Shown here: in pieces, positions 16,745 through 25,757 of the stretch
How positions within the stretch are numbered: position 1 is the first letter of the stretch
Layout: every line of letters starts with the position of its first letter
Source: Bradyrhizobium sp. CCGE-LA001
GTDB taxonomy: Bacteria; Pseudomonadota; Alphaproteobacteria; Rhizobiales; Xanthobacteraceae
Assembly (NCBI RefSeq): GCF_000296215.2
Contig: NZ_CP013949.1
Location: 1,047,501-1,111,500, forward strand
Direction of reading: 5' to 3'
Length of the DNA stretch: 64,000 nucleotides
The notes under the pieces: model-generated
The model's input: only the letters and a program-made list of their open reading frames with translations
What the model was told of the DNA's origin: nothing
The model's database searches: none
Made by a program: the position numbers and the translations under genes

Positions 16745-17503
16745 ATGCAGTTGAAAGACGTAGCCGTTCTCATCACCGGCGGTGGCTCGGGCCTCGGCGC
16801 CGCGACCGCTCGCGCCATGGCCGCCAAAGGCGCCAAGATCGGCGTGATCGACCAGAGCAAGGAAAACGCCGAGAAGGTTGCGGCCGAGGTGAAAGGTGTC
16901 GCGCTCCATGCCGACGTCACCAGCGAGGAGCAGATCAAGGCGGCGATCGCGAAGGCGGAAGCAGCGCATGGCGTTGCCCGCGTGCTGATGAACTGCGCCG
17001 GCATCGGCGGCTCGCAGCGCATCGTCGGCCGCGACGGCGTCTACCCGCTCGAAAAGTTCGCGCGCATCATCAACGTCAACCTGATCGGCACCTTCAATTG
17101 CCTGCGGCTGTTCGCCGAGCGCCTGGTCACGATCGAGCCCGTCGGTGAAGAGCGCGGCGTCATCATCAACACGGCCTCGGTTGCCGCCTACGAGGGCCAG
17201 ATCGGCCAGATCGCCTATTCGGCATCGAAGGGCGGCGTCGTCGGCCTGACGCTGCCGGCCGCTCGCGACCTCGCCAGCCAGAAGATCCGCGTCAACACCA
17301 TCGCGCCCGGCCTGTTCTTCACGCCGCTCTTGATGGGTCTCAATGAGGAAGCCCGCAAGAGCCTCGGTGCGCAGGTGCCGCATCCCTCGCGCCTCGGTGA
17401 TGCCAACGAATACGGCATGCTCGCCGTGCACATGGTCGAGAACCCGATGCTCAACGGCGAGACCATCCGCCTCGACGGCGCCATCCGCATGGCGCCAAGG
17501 TAG
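16745..17503 (+). CDS. SDR-family 3-hydroxyacyl-CoA dehydrogenase, HSD10-like
   Basis: A 252-residue classical short-chain dehydrogenase with the NAD motif TGGGSGLG (residues 12-19), NCAG, and the catalytic Ser with the YSASK Tyr/Lys pair. Sequence style is that of type II 3-hydroxyacyl-CoA dehydrogenase (HSD17B10), which oxidises the beta-hydroxyl of short or branched acyl-CoAs. It therefore supplies the third beta-oxidation step beside the hydratase gene that follows. Confidence 0.87.
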   Translation: MQLKDVAVLITGGGSGLGAATARAMAAKGAKIGVIDQSKENAEKVAAEVKGVALHADVTSEEQIKAAIAKAEAAHGVARVLMNCAGIGGSQRIVGRDGVYPLEKFARIINVNLIGTFNCLRLFAERLVTIEPVGEERGVIINTASVAAYEGQIGQIAYSASKGGVVGLTLPAARDLASQKIRVNTIAPGLFFTPLLMGLNEEARKSLGAQVPHPSRLGDANEYGMLAVHMVENPMLNGETIRLDGAIRMAPR

Positions 17504-17512
17504 GCTGCTCTT

Positions 17513-17661
17513 CCCTTCTCCCCTTGTGGGAGAAGGTGGCGCGTTTCTTAGCGCGCCGGATGAGGGGTTCTCTCCACAATCTCATCTGTGGAGGCAGACC
17601 CCTCACCCAAGCGAATTCCTGGCTAGCGACGTACATGCCCTCTCCCACAAGGGGAGAGGGC
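17513..17661. repeat. Intergenic inverted repeat, family D (CTTCTCCCCTTGTGGGAGAAGG type)
   Basis: The left hairpin CCTTCTCCCCTTGTGGGAGA (17513 on) is mirrored at 17638-17661 by CCCTCTCCCACAAGGGGAGA, with GGATGAGGGGT and ACCCCTCACCC arms between. A short relative, CCCTCTCCTCGCAAGCGGGG, lies at about 10557-10576 downstream of the CxxC gene. Confidence 0.7.
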
Positions 17662-17703
17662 TCAGCAATTGGCACCGCGATCGGCGGTACTCAGGAGCGC
17701 CCC

Positions 17704-18510
17704 ATGTCCCAACCGCTGCTGATCGAGCATAACGACGGCGTCGATCGGGTGACGCTCAATCGCCCCGACAGTCTTAACGCGCTTGATCCGGCGCTGATCG
17801 ATGCGCTCAACGACTATTTCCAGAGCCTGCAACGCAACCGCGATACCCGCGTGGTGGTATTGAAAGGTGCAGGAAAGAATTTTTGTGCCGGCCTCGATCT
17901 CAAGGCGGCGATGGCGCGCCGCGCCGGGCAACAGGAACCGCCCGGCGTCACGGAGTCCTTGGACTCGCAGCGGCGCATCGCCGACATCGTGATGCTGATG
18001 CGGCGCTGCCCGCAGCCGATCATTTCGCTGGTGCAGGGCGCGGCGGCCGGCGGCGGGTTTGCGCTGGCGCTGGCCTCCGACATCCGCATCGCGACGAAAT
18101 CGGCGCGGATGAATTGCGCTTTCATCAAACTTGGCCTCGGCGGCTGCGACATCGGCACCAGCTATTTTCTGCCGCGCCTCGTCGGCGTGTCCGTCGCGTC
18201 GGAATTGATTCTGACGGGGCGCTTCATCGGCGCCGAGCGGGCGCTTGCGGTCGGACTTGTGTCCGAGGTCGTCGATGAGGACAAGCTCGACGACGCGGCC
18301 GCGCCCTACGTCGACGCGATGATGACGGCCTCGCCCGTGGGGCTGCGGCTGTCGAAGGAATGTCTCAACATGAGCGTCGATGCCGGCTCGCTGGAAGCTG
18401 CGATCGCGATGGAGGATCGCAACCAGGTTCTGTGCAGCCGCTCGGAGGAATTTTCGGAAGGCATCAGGGCCTTCCTTGAGAAGCGAAAGCCTGTCTATAT
18501 CAAGCGCTGA
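17704..18510 (+). CDS. Enoyl-CoA hydratase/isomerase family protein
   Basis: The 268-residue crotonase-fold protein shows the conserved LNRPDSLNALD, the oxyanion-hole segments NFCAGLDLKA and GAAAGGGFALALASD. It hydrates trans-2-enoyl-CoA or isomerises double bonds; the glutamates of the standard hydratase pair are not both obvious, so an isomerase or specialised hydratase is possible. The start at ATG 17704 has AGGAG six bases before it. It lies between the HSD10-like dehydrogenase and the second CoA ligase on the same strand. Confidence 0.86.
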   Translation: MSQPLLIEHNDGVDRVTLNRPDSLNALDPALIDALNDYFQSLQRNRDTRVVVLKGAGKNFCAGLDLKAAMARRAGQQEPPGVTESLDSQRRIADIVMLMRRCPQPIISLVQGAAAGGGFALALASDIRIATKSARMNCAFIKLGLGGCDIGTSYFLPRLVGVSVASELILTGRFIGAERALAVGLVSEVVDEDKLDDAAAPYVDAMMTASPVGLRLSKECLNMSVDAGSLEAAIAMEDRNQVLCSRSEEFSEGIRAFLEKRKPVYIKR

Positions 18511-18554
18511 ACGATCAAGATCCGCAAAGGACAAGAAATTCCGGGAGACGCAAA

Positions 18555-20426
18555 ATGAGTGGAAGCGCCGCGGCCGTGATGACGAAGCCCGCCTTTCGCA
18601 AGGTCGAATGGCTCAAGCGCGACATCGCCATCGAGCGCCGCGATGATGGCACGGTGGTGCTGAAGTCGCGCATTCCGCTGCAGGCTTACGAGAAGCACAT
18701 TCCGGCCTCGCTGGCGAAATGGGCGCGGGAAGCGCCCGAACGCATCTGGCTGGCGCAGCGGGGCGGGCCCAACCGCGAATGGCGCAAGGTCTCCTACGGC
18801 GAGGCCAAACGCACCGTCGATGCGCTGACGCAGGCGCTGCTCAACCTCAAGCTCGATGGGCGGCCGGTCACGATCCTCTCCGGCAATTCGATCGAGCACG
18901 CGCTGATGACGCAAGCGGCAATGCAGGCGCGCGCACCGGCGGCTCCGGTGTCACCGGCCTATTCGCTGATGAGCCACGATCACGTCAAGCTGAAATACCT
19001 GTTCGACCTGATCAAGCCGGCCGTGGTGATGGTGCAGGATGGCCCGACCTTCGAGAAGGCCCTGAAGGCGCTCAATCTCACCGGCGTCACGGTGGTTCAC
19101 GTCGCGCGCCCCTGCGACGGGATCAAGAGCGTCAGTTTTGCCGAGCTGGCGGCAACGCCTGTGACCACCGATGTCGAGGCGTCGATCGCACAGATCACGC
19201 CGCAGACCGTCGGCAAGCTGCTGTTCACCTCAGGCTCGACCGGCATGCCCAAGGCCGTCATCAACACGCAGGAGATGATGTGCGCCAATGCGGCGATGAT
19301 GATGCAGGTGCGGCCGCGCTCGCCTGATGGTCCGATCTCCACCATGCTGGACTGGATGCCCTGGAATCACACCATGGGTGGCAATGCCGCGTTTCACCCG
19401 ATCCTGGTCGATGGCGGCACGCTCTATATCGACGACGGCCGGCCGATGCCGGGCCAGTTCGAGGAGACGCTGCGAAACCTACGCGAGATCTCGCCGACCT
19501 ATTACGCCAACGTGCCGGCCGGATATGCGGCGCTCGCGGCTGCCATGGAGAAGGACGATGCGCTGTGTCGCTCCTTCTTCAAGAATCTGTCGATCATGGC
19601 CTATGGCGGTGCGCGGCTGCCCGACGATCTCTACGATCGCATGCAGGCGCTCGCGGTGAAGACCACCGGCGAGCGCATCGTGTTCTACACCGGCTGGGGC
19701 TCGACCGAGACCGCGCCGACCTCGACCGGCACCTATTGGGATACCGAGCGCGTCGGACTGATTGGCCTGCCGTTCCCCGGAGTCGAGTTGAAGATGGTGC
19801 CGTGCGGCTCGAAATACGAGCTGCGCCTGCGCGGCGTCAACGTCACGCCCGGCTATTTCGGCCAGCCGGAGCTGACGAAGAAGATGTTCGACGAGGAGGG
19901 CTTTTACTGCATTGGCGATGCTGGCATCTTCGTTGACGACGCCGATCCGGTGGAGGGAATCATCTTTGCCGGCCGCGTGGTGGAAGACTTCAAGCTCACC
20001 ACCGGCACTTTCGTGCATGTCGGCTCGCTCCGCACCGACGCGATCGCGGCCGCGACGCCTGTCGTGCACGACGCACTGGTCGCGGGACAGGATCGCGCCT
20101 TCATTGGCCTCTTGGCCTGGCCGAACTTGCACGCCTGCCGTCAGCTCGTCGGCAATCCCGATCTGAGCTTTGCCGATGCGGTGAAGCATCCGGAGGTCAT
20201 CGCCTGCTTCAAGCGCGGGCTCGAAGCGCACAATAAAGAATGCGAGGGAGCCAGCAGCCGCATCATCGCCCGCGCGATGCTGATGGTCGAGCCGCCTTCG
20301 ATCGACGGCAACGAGCTCACCGACAAGGGCTACATCAACCAGCGTGCCGGCCTCGAGCGCCGCGCCGCGCTGGTGGAGCGGCTCTATGCGGATCAACCGG
20401 ACGGGGATGTGATCGTGCTGCGATGA
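18555..20426 (+). CDS. AMP-dependent CoA ligase, feruloyl-CoA synthase-like
   Basis: The 623-residue protein contains the adenylation motif TSGSTGMPKAV (about residue 225) and the A5 segment YTGWGSTETAP. Length and the absence of a usual C-terminal PxxxGK lysine motif place it with feruloyl-CoA-synthase-like ligases that activate aromatic or bulky acids. RBS GGGAGA precedes ATG 18555. Together with the downstream acyl-CoA dehydrogenases it likely starts degradation of an aromatic, terpenoid or side-chain acid; the actual substrate cannot be read from sequence. Confidence 0.83.
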   Translation: MSGSAAAVMTKPAFRKVEWLKRDIAIERRDDGTVVLKSRIPLQAYEKHIPASLAKWAREAPERIWLAQRGGPNREWRKVSYGEAKRTVDALTQALLNLKLDGRPVTILSGNSIEHALMTQAAMQARAPAAPVSPAYSLMSHDHVKLKYLFDLIKPAVVMVQDGPTFEKALKALNLTGVTVVHVARPCDGIKSVSFAELAATPVTTDVEASIAQITPQTVGKLLFTSGSTGMPKAVINTQEMMCANAAMMMQVRPRSPDGPISTMLDWMPWNHTMGGNAAFHPILVDGGTLYIDDGRPMPGQFEETLRNLREISPTYYANVPAGYAALAAAMEKDDALCRSFFKNLSIMAYGGARLPDDLYDRMQALAVKTTGERIVFYTGWGSTETAPTSTGTYWDTERVGLIGLPFPGVELKMVPCGSKYELRLRGVNVTPGYFGQPELTKKMFDEEGFYCIGDAGIFVDDADPVEGIIFAGRVVEDFKLTTGTFVHVGSLRTDAIAAATPVVHDALVAGQDRAFIGLLAWPNLHACRQLVGNPDLSFADAVKHPEVIACFKRGLEAHNKECEGASSRIIARAMLMVEPPSIDGNELTDKGYINQRAGLERRAALVERLYADQPDGDVIVLR

Positions 20427-20444
20427 GTGCGCAACTTTATCCCT

Positions 20445-20489
20445 CGTCATTCCGGGCTCGCGCCAAGGGGCGCGCGCCCCGGAATGACT
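20445..20489. repeat. REP-like palindrome, family C, short copy
   Basis: CGTCATTCCGGGCTCGCGCC and GGCGCGCGCCCCGGAATGAC form a compact hairpin related to 6809-6910. Confidence 0.65.
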
Positions 20490-20527
20490 CCCCAATGAAT
20501 GGAACGAATAAACGAGGATAGCCCGCC

Positions 20528-21655
20528 ATGAACTTCGATTTCTCCGACGATCAGAAACAGCTCCGCGACCAGGCGCGCAAATTCCTCGCTGAAAAATGCT
20601 CGCCCAAGGCGGTGCGCGTCGTGCTCGACGGCAAGGCGCCTTACGATAAGGAGCTGTGGAAGGGGCTGGCCGAGATGGGCTTTCTCGGGGTCGCCTTCCC
20701 GGAAGAGTTCGGCGGTGCGGGTGCAGGTCATCTCGAGCTCTGTGTGATCGCGGAGGAGATGGGCCGCGCCAACGCGCCGGTGCCGTTCTCCTCGACGGTG
20801 TATCTCGCCGCCGAGGCGCTGCTGATCGCCGGCACCGACGCGCAGAAGAAGAAATGGTTGCCGGCGATCGCCTCGGGCGAGGCGATCGGCACGCTGGCGC
20901 TGTTCGAGGGTAAGGGCAATCCGTCACCGAAGAACGTCAAGCTGACGGCCGCGAATGGCGTGCTCAACGGCGTCAAGAAGCCGGTCGCCGACGGCGCCAT
21001 TGCCGATTTCGCGGTGGTTGCGGCGCGCACGGGATCGAGCGGTCGCGATAGCGACATCTCGCTGTTCCTGGTCGATCTCAAAGCCGGCCGCGCCGAGGTG
21101 AAGAGCCTCACCAATCTCGATCCGACCCGGGGGCAGGCCGAAATCACCTTTAAGGATTGTAAGGCCGAGCCGCTGGGAGCTGCCGGTGATGGCTGGAGCA
21201 TCCTCACGCAGGTGCTAGACCGCGCGGCGGTGCTCTGCGCGTTCGAGCAGGTCGGTGGGTCCGACCGCGCGCTGGAGATGGGCCGCGACTACGCGCTCGA
21301 CCGCATCGCTTTCGGCCGGCAGATCGGCTCGTTCCAGGCGGTCAAGCACATGCTCGCCGACATGTATGTCTCGGCGACGCTGGCGCGCTCGAACAGCTAT
21401 TACGGCGCCTGGGCGCTCTCGACCAATGCCGCCGAGCTGCCGGAAGCCGCGGCCGCCGCACGCATCAGCGCGACGCAGGCGTTCCAGCACTGCGCCAAGA
21501 ACAACATCCAGGTTCACGGCGGAATGGGTTTCACCTGGGAGTTCGACTGCCACATGTACTACCGCCGCGCCAATGCGATGGCGCTCGGGCTCGGCAGCCT
21601 CACCTATTGGGAAGACCAGCTGATCGACCGCATGCGCAAGAAGAACGCGGCGTAA
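20528..21655 (+). CDS. Acyl-CoA dehydrogenase, 375 residues
   Basis: The FAD-dependent enzyme introduces the alpha-beta double bond into an acyl-CoA. The N-terminal helical domain (NFDFSDDQKQLRDQARKFL), the middle beta-domain and the C-terminal helical domain are all recognisable; GGMGFTWEFDCHMYYRRA near the end carries the expected glutamate/arginine signature. It lacks part of the usual substrate-loop spacing seen in fatty acyl enzymes, as found in steroid side-chain FadE subunits that work as heteromers (family knowledge; possible here). Confidence 0.86.
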   Translation: MNFDFSDDQKQLRDQARKFLAEKCSPKAVRVVLDGKAPYDKELWKGLAEMGFLGVAFPEEFGGAGAGHLELCVIAEEMGRANAPVPFSSTVYLAAEALLIAGTDAQKKKWLPAIASGEAIGTLALFEGKGNPSPKNVKLTAANGVLNGVKKPVADGAIADFAVVAARTGSSGRDSDISLFLVDLKAGRAEVKSLTNLDPTRGQAEITFKDCKAEPLGAAGDGWSILTQVLDRAAVLCAFEQVGGSDRALEMGRDYALDRIAFGRQIGSFQAVKHMLADMYVSATLARSNSYYGAWALSTNAAELPEAAAAARISATQAFQHCAKNNIQVHGGMGFTWEFDCHMYYRRANAMALGLGSLTYWEDQLIDRMRKKNAA

Positions 21656-21664
21656 TCCACCTCT

Positions 21665-21780
21665 CGTGTCCCGGACGCGATGCGGCGCGAAGTGCCGCGT
21701 CGCAGAGCCGGGACCCAGGGGCTGCAATAGACCCCGGATCTGCAGCGCATCACTTCGTGCTGCGCAGCGTCCGGGGAACG
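21665..21780. repeat. REP-like intergenic palindrome, family B, copy 3
   Basis: Outer arms CGTGTCCCGGACGCGATGC and GCAGCGTCCGGGGAACG; inner arms GAGCCGGGACCC and ACCCCGGATC. It fills the gap between two acyl-CoA dehydrogenase genes. Confidence 0.75.
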
Positions 21781-21798
21781 AAACCGAGAGATGAGACC

Positions 21799-23043
21799 AT
21801 GAACTTCGACGATACCCCGCAGGAAGCCGAATTCCGCGCTACCGCCCGCGCCTGGATCGACGCGAACGCGCCCAAGCAGTACGAGGACGAGCTGCGCAAA
21901 TCCTCGCTCGGCCGCACCGTGCTGAAGAACGCAGACATTCTCGAGGTCGCAAAGGCCTGGCAGAAGAAGAAGGCCGACGCCGGCTGGGCCTGCCTGCACT
22001 GGCCGAAGGAATATGGCGGTCGCGGCTCATCGCCGATCGAGCGCGTGATCTGGCAGCAGGAGGAGGGGCCGTTCGGCCAGCTCTCCCGCATGTTCATCAT
22101 CGGCCACGGCATGTGCGGGCCGACCATGATGGCGTTCGCTCGCGAGGAGCACAAGCGCACCTATCTGCCGCCGCTGGCTTCGGGAGAGAAGGTGTGGTGC
22201 CAACTGTTCTCCGAGCCGGCCGGCGGCTCGGACGTTGCGGGCCTGCGCACCCGCGCGGAGAAGGACGGCGACGACTGGGTGATCAACGGCCAGAAGATCT
22301 GGACCTCCGGCGCGCATTATTCCGACTACGGCATCCTGCTCACCCGCACCGATCCGACCGTGCCCAAGCACAAAGGCCTCACCATGTTCTTCCTGGACAT
22401 GAAGAGCCCCGGCGTCGAGGTGCGGCCGATCAAGCAGGCCAGCGGCGCCTCCGACTTCAACGAGGTCTATTTCACCAATGTCCGCATCCCCGACCATCAG
22501 CGCCTCGGTGAGGTCGGTGACGGCTGGAACGTCTCGCTGACCACGCTGATGAACGAGCGCAGCGCGATCGGCGCGGCCGTCTCGACCGGTTTCCCGGAGC
22601 TGTTCGAATATTGCTCCAGCCTCGTGCTCGACGACGGCCCGGCGATCGAGGATCCCGCGGTGCGTTCGAAGCTGGCAAACTGGGCCGTGAAGGCGAGCGG
22701 GCTGAAATACACCAGCATGCGCGCGATCTCGGCGCTGTCGAAGGGCGAGCGGCCGGGGCCGGAAAACTCCATCGGTAAGCTGGTCGCAGGCTCCATGATC
22801 CAGGACGTCGCGACTTATGCGCTGGACCTGCAGGGCGCAAGCGGTGTGATCAGCGGCGAGGATGCCGAACTCGCCGGCCGTTTCCAGGCCATGCTGCTGC
22901 GCGCGCCCGGCACCCGCGTCGAAGGCGGCACCGACGAGATCATGCGCAACATCATCGCCGAGCGGGTGCTGGGCCTGCCCGGCGATATCAGGGTCGACAA
23001 GGACGTGCCGTTCAACAAGATCCCGACGAAGGGAAGAGGTTAG
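21799..23043 (+). CDS. Acyl-CoA dehydrogenase, 414 residues, tandem copy 1
   Basis: The protein begins NFDDTPQEAEFRATARAW and has the FAD/substrate motifs GCQLFSEPAGGSD-like (residues about 135-145) and GGTDEIMRNIIAERVLG at the C-terminus with the catalytic Glu. The ATG at 21799 gives exactly the same length as the next gene. The pair is about 75 percent identical by eye, so it is a tandem duplication separated by a REP-like element. With the 375-residue enzyme the three may form hetero-oligomers, as some side-chain-degrading FadE proteins do (inference). Confidence 0.88.
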   Translation: MNFDDTPQEAEFRATARAWIDANAPKQYEDELRKSSLGRTVLKNADILEVAKAWQKKKADAGWACLHWPKEYGGRGSSPIERVIWQQEEGPFGQLSRMFIIGHGMCGPTMMAFAREEHKRTYLPPLASGEKVWCQLFSEPAGGSDVAGLRTRAEKDGDDWVINGQKIWTSGAHYSDYGILLTRTDPTVPKHKGLTMFFLDMKSPGVEVRPIKQASGASDFNEVYFTNVRIPDHQRLGEVGDGWNVSLTTLMNERSAIGAAVSTGFPELFEYCSSLVLDDGPAIEDPAVRSKLANWAVKASGLKYTSMRAISALSKGERPGPENSIGKLVAGSMIQDVATYALDLQGASGVISGEDAELAGRFQAMLLRAPGTRVEGGTDEIMRNIIAERVLGLPGDIRVDKDVPFNKIPTKGRG

Positions 23044-23046
23044 AAT

Positions 23047-23135
23047 CGTAGGGTGGGCAAAGGCGCGCCACGCGCCGTGCCCACGCATTCTATCGAGGGG
23101 AGGTGGTGGGCACGCTTCGCTTTGCCCACCCTACG
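23047..23135. repeat. REP-like intergenic palindrome, family A, copy 2
   Basis: CGTAGGGTGGGCAAAG at 23047-23062 and its complement CTTTGCCCACCCTACG at 23120-23135 match the element at 225-319. Confidence 0.78.
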
Positions 23136-23162
23136 CACCGCGCAAGGATTGAGAGGTCCGCC

Positions 23163-24407
23163 ATGAATTTCGACGACACCCCGCAGGAAGCCGCATTCCG
23201 CGAGACCGCGCGCAAATGGGTCGAGGCCAATGCGCCGAAGGAGTTGCACGCCGAGCTGTCGAAATCCTCGCTCGGCCGCATCCGGCTCGCTCACCACGAT
23301 ATCGTCGATGTCGGCAAGGCCTGGCAGAAGAAGAAGGCCAAAGGCGGCTGGGCCTGCCTGCACTGGCCGAAGGAGTATGGCGGCCGCGGCGCGACGCCGA
23401 TCGAGAAGGTGATCTGGCAGCAGGAAGAGGGCGTCTACGGCAAGCTGACACAGCCGTTCCAGATCGGCGAGGGCATGTGCGGCCCGACCGTGATGGCGTT
23501 CGGCAGCGAGGAGGCCAAGCGCCGCTATCTGCCCAAGCTCGCCTCGGGCGAGGAGATCTGGTGCCAACTGTTCTCCGAGCCGTCGGCCGGCTCCGACGTT
23601 GCGGGCCTGCGCACGCGCGCGGAGAAGAAGGGCGACGATTGGGTCGTCAACGGCCAGAAGATCTGGACCTCCGGCGCGCATTATTCCGACTACGGTCTCC
23701 TGATCGCGCGCACCGATCCCAACGTGCCCAAGCACAAGGGCCTCACCATGTTCTTCCTGGACATGAAGAGCGAGGGCGTCGAAGTGCGTCCGATCAAGCA
23801 GGCCAACGGCATGCAGGAGTTCAACGAGGTCTATTTCACCGACGTGGTGATCCCCGACAGCCAGCGTCTCGGCGCCGTCGGCGACGGCTGGAGCGTGTCG
23901 CTGACCACGCTGATGAACGAGCGCATGTCGATCGGCGCGCGGCTCGCGACCGGCGTCCCCGAAATGTTCGAGTTCTGCTCCAGTCTCATGCTGGAGGACG
24001 GCCTCGCGATCGACGATCCCGCGGTGCGCTCGAAGCTCGCGAGCTGGGCGGCGAAGTCGAACGGGCTGAAATTCACCAGCTACCGCACCATCTCGGCGTT
24101 GTCGAAGGGCGAGCGGCCGGGCCCGGAGAATTCCATCGGCAAGCTGGTCTCGGGCATGATGCTCCAGGACATCGCGACCTACGCCATGGACCTCCAGGGC
24201 GCAGCCGGTGTTCTGACCGGCAATGACGAGGAGACGGTGCAGGGCCAGTTCCAGCAGATGCTGCTGTCCTCGCCCTCGATGCGCATCGCCGGTGGTACCG
24301 ACGAGATCCTGCGCAACATCATCGCCGAGCGGGTGCTGGGTCTGCCGGGCGATATTCGTGTCGACAAGGACGTGCCGTATAACAAGATCCCGACCAAGGG
24401 CAGATAG
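23163..24407 (+). CDS. Acyl-CoA dehydrogenase, 414 residues, tandem copy 2
   Basis: Paralogue of the preceding gene with the same N-terminus (NFDDTPQEAAFRETARKW), the same SEPSAGSDVAGLRTRAE flavin region and C-terminal GGTDEILRNIIAERVLG. The ATG at 23163 has AGAGG upstream. Divergence concentrates around residues 85-100 and in the C-terminal third, consistent with distinct substrate pockets after duplication. It is followed after 29 bases by the nitroreductase gene, so the two are probably co-transcribed. Confidence 0.88.
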   Translation: MNFDDTPQEAAFRETARKWVEANAPKELHAELSKSSLGRIRLAHHDIVDVGKAWQKKKAKGGWACLHWPKEYGGRGATPIEKVIWQQEEGVYGKLTQPFQIGEGMCGPTVMAFGSEEAKRRYLPKLASGEEIWCQLFSEPSAGSDVAGLRTRAEKKGDDWVVNGQKIWTSGAHYSDYGLLIARTDPNVPKHKGLTMFFLDMKSEGVEVRPIKQANGMQEFNEVYFTDVVIPDSQRLGAVGDGWSVSLTTLMNERMSIGARLATGVPEMFEFCSSLMLEDGLAIDDPAVRSKLASWAAKSNGLKFTSYRTISALSKGERPGPENSIGKLVSGMMLQDIATYAMDLQGAAGVLTGNDEETVQGQFQQMLLSSPSMRIAGGTDEILRNIIAERVLGLPGDIRVDKDVPYNKIPTKGR

Positions 24408-24436
24408 ACGACCGGGGCACGAAAGCGAGTTGATTT

Positions 24437-25135
24437 ATGGACGCTAAAGTCAATCAGAACGACCGTATCGGGGTGCTCGAAGAGCTCCTCAACGAGCGCT
24501 ACTCGGTCCGCGCCTTCCTCCCCAAGGAGGTCGACCGCGCCACCATCGAGCATGTGCTGACGACCGCACAGCGTACGGCGTCATGGTGCAACAGCCAGCC
24601 CTGGCAGGTGGTCATCGCCAGTGGCGCGGCCAAGGAACGCTTTCGCCTGGCCATCTACAAGGAGGCCTCGGGGGGACTCGGCGACGATTACGATTTCACG
24701 CCGCCGCGCGAATATGTCGGGGTCTATCTCGAACGCCGGCGCGAGAGCGGCTTCCAGCTCTACAACACGCTCGGCATCGCCCGCGGCGACAAGATGGCTT
24801 ACGCCAAGCAGGCGCTGGAGAACTACAATTTCTTCGGCGCGCCGCATGTCGCGATCATCCACACCAACGAGCCGCTCGGCATCTACGGTGCGATCGATTG
24901 CGGCGCCTATGTCTCCAACTTCATGCTGGCGGCGCAGGCGCTCGGCCTTGGCACGATTCCGCAGGCCGCGCTCGCGCGCCATTCCGGCCTGATCCGCCGC
25001 CACTTCAACCTGCCTGAGGATCGCCGCGTCGTCTGCGGCATCTCGTTCGGCTATGCCGACCACGCGCACAAGGTCAACAGCTACCGCACCTCGCGGGCCA
25101 ATGTCCCCGACACCGTGACCTTTGCGGACGAGTGA
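24437..25135 (+). CDS. Nitroreductase-family FMN oxidoreductase
   Basis: The 232-residue length and the N-terminal NERYSVRAFLPKEV plus SWCNSQPWQVVI motifs are typical of nitroreductase-fold proteins that bind FMN at a dimer interface. The C-terminal IPQAALARHSGLIRRHF and GISFGYAD blocks complete the fold. In an acyl-CoA cluster it may reduce an enone or quinone-like intermediate; real nitro compounds need not be the substrate. A strong terminator follows at 25153. Confidence 0.87.
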   Translation: MDAKVNQNDRIGVLEELLNERYSVRAFLPKEVDRATIEHVLTTAQRTASWCNSQPWQVVIASGAAKERFRLAIYKEASGGLGDDYDFTPPREYVGVYLERRRESGFQLYNTLGIARGDKMAYAKQALENYNFFGAPHVAIIHTNEPLGIYGAIDCGAYVSNFMLAAQALGLGTIPQAALARHSGLIRRHFNLPEDRRVVCGISFGYADHAHKVNSYRTSRANVPDTVTFADE

Positions 25136-25152
25136 TTCTCGCAGGCACGCAA

Positions 25153-25176
25153 AGGCGGCCGCGCAAGCGGCCGCCT
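25153..25176. terminator. Bidirectional terminator between nitroreductase and ecfG
   Basis: Stem AGGCGGCCGC (25153-25162), loop GCAA, complementary arm 25167-25176. It lies between the convergent ends of the two genes. Confidence 0.75.
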
Positions 25177-25208
25177 CGATGTCGTCTCGAACCTGACGAT
25201 GCCGGCCG

Positions 25209-25757
25209 TCAGCCGCCGCTGCCGCCGATCACGGCGCGCACGGTCTCGTCGGGCCCGAAGTCCTCGGCGCCCTCGACATAGAGCAGCGCGGCGAGCTTCG
25301 AGCGGGCGCGGTTGACGCGGCTCTTGATCGTGCCGACCGCACACCCGCAGATCGACGCCGCGTCCTCATAGGAGAAGCCGGAGGCGCCGACCAGGATCAA
25401 CGCCTCACGCTGGTCCTGCGGAAGCTTGTCGAGCGCCGTGCGAAACTCCTCGAACTCGAGATGCGCGTTTTGCGACGGTTGCGTCTTCAGCGTCTTGGCG
25501 TAGTTGCCTTCGGCATCCTCGACCTCCCGCCGCCGCTTGCGATAGTCGGAGCGGAACAGGTTGCGCAGGATTGTGAACAGCCACGCCGGCAGGTTGGAGC
25601 CGGGCTGGAACGAGTCGATGTTGGCCAGCGCGCGAAGCAGCGTCTCCTGCACCAAATCGTCGGCGCGGTCCGCATTGCCGCTGAGCGAGATGGCGAACGC
25701 GCGCAAGCTCGGCACGGCCGCCAGGATGTCGTTACGCAGGGAGTCCGTGAGAGGCAT
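25209..25757 (-). CDS. ecfG: General stress response sigma factor EcfG
   Basis: This 182-residue ECF sigma factor has region 2 (about residues 10-75, RADDLVQETLLRALANIDSF) and region 4 (about 105-160, ASGFSYEDAASICGCAVGTIKSR-type helix-turn-helix) with no extra domains. It directs RNA polymerase to GGAAC-N16/17-CGTT promoters in the alphaproteobacterial general stress response. Its start codon overlaps the stop of nepR (TAATG), so sigma factor and anti-sigma factor are translationally coupled. PhyR is encoded divergently next door. Confidence 0.95.
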   Translation of the reverse strand: MPLTDSLRNDILAAVPSLRAFAISLSGNADRADDLVQETLLRALANIDSFQPGSNLPAWLFTILRNLFRSDYRKRRREVEDAEGNYAKTLKTQPSQNAHLEFEEFRTALDKLPQDQREALILVGASGFSYEDAASICGCAVGTIKSRVNRARSKLAALLYVEGAEDFGPDETVRAVIGGSGG

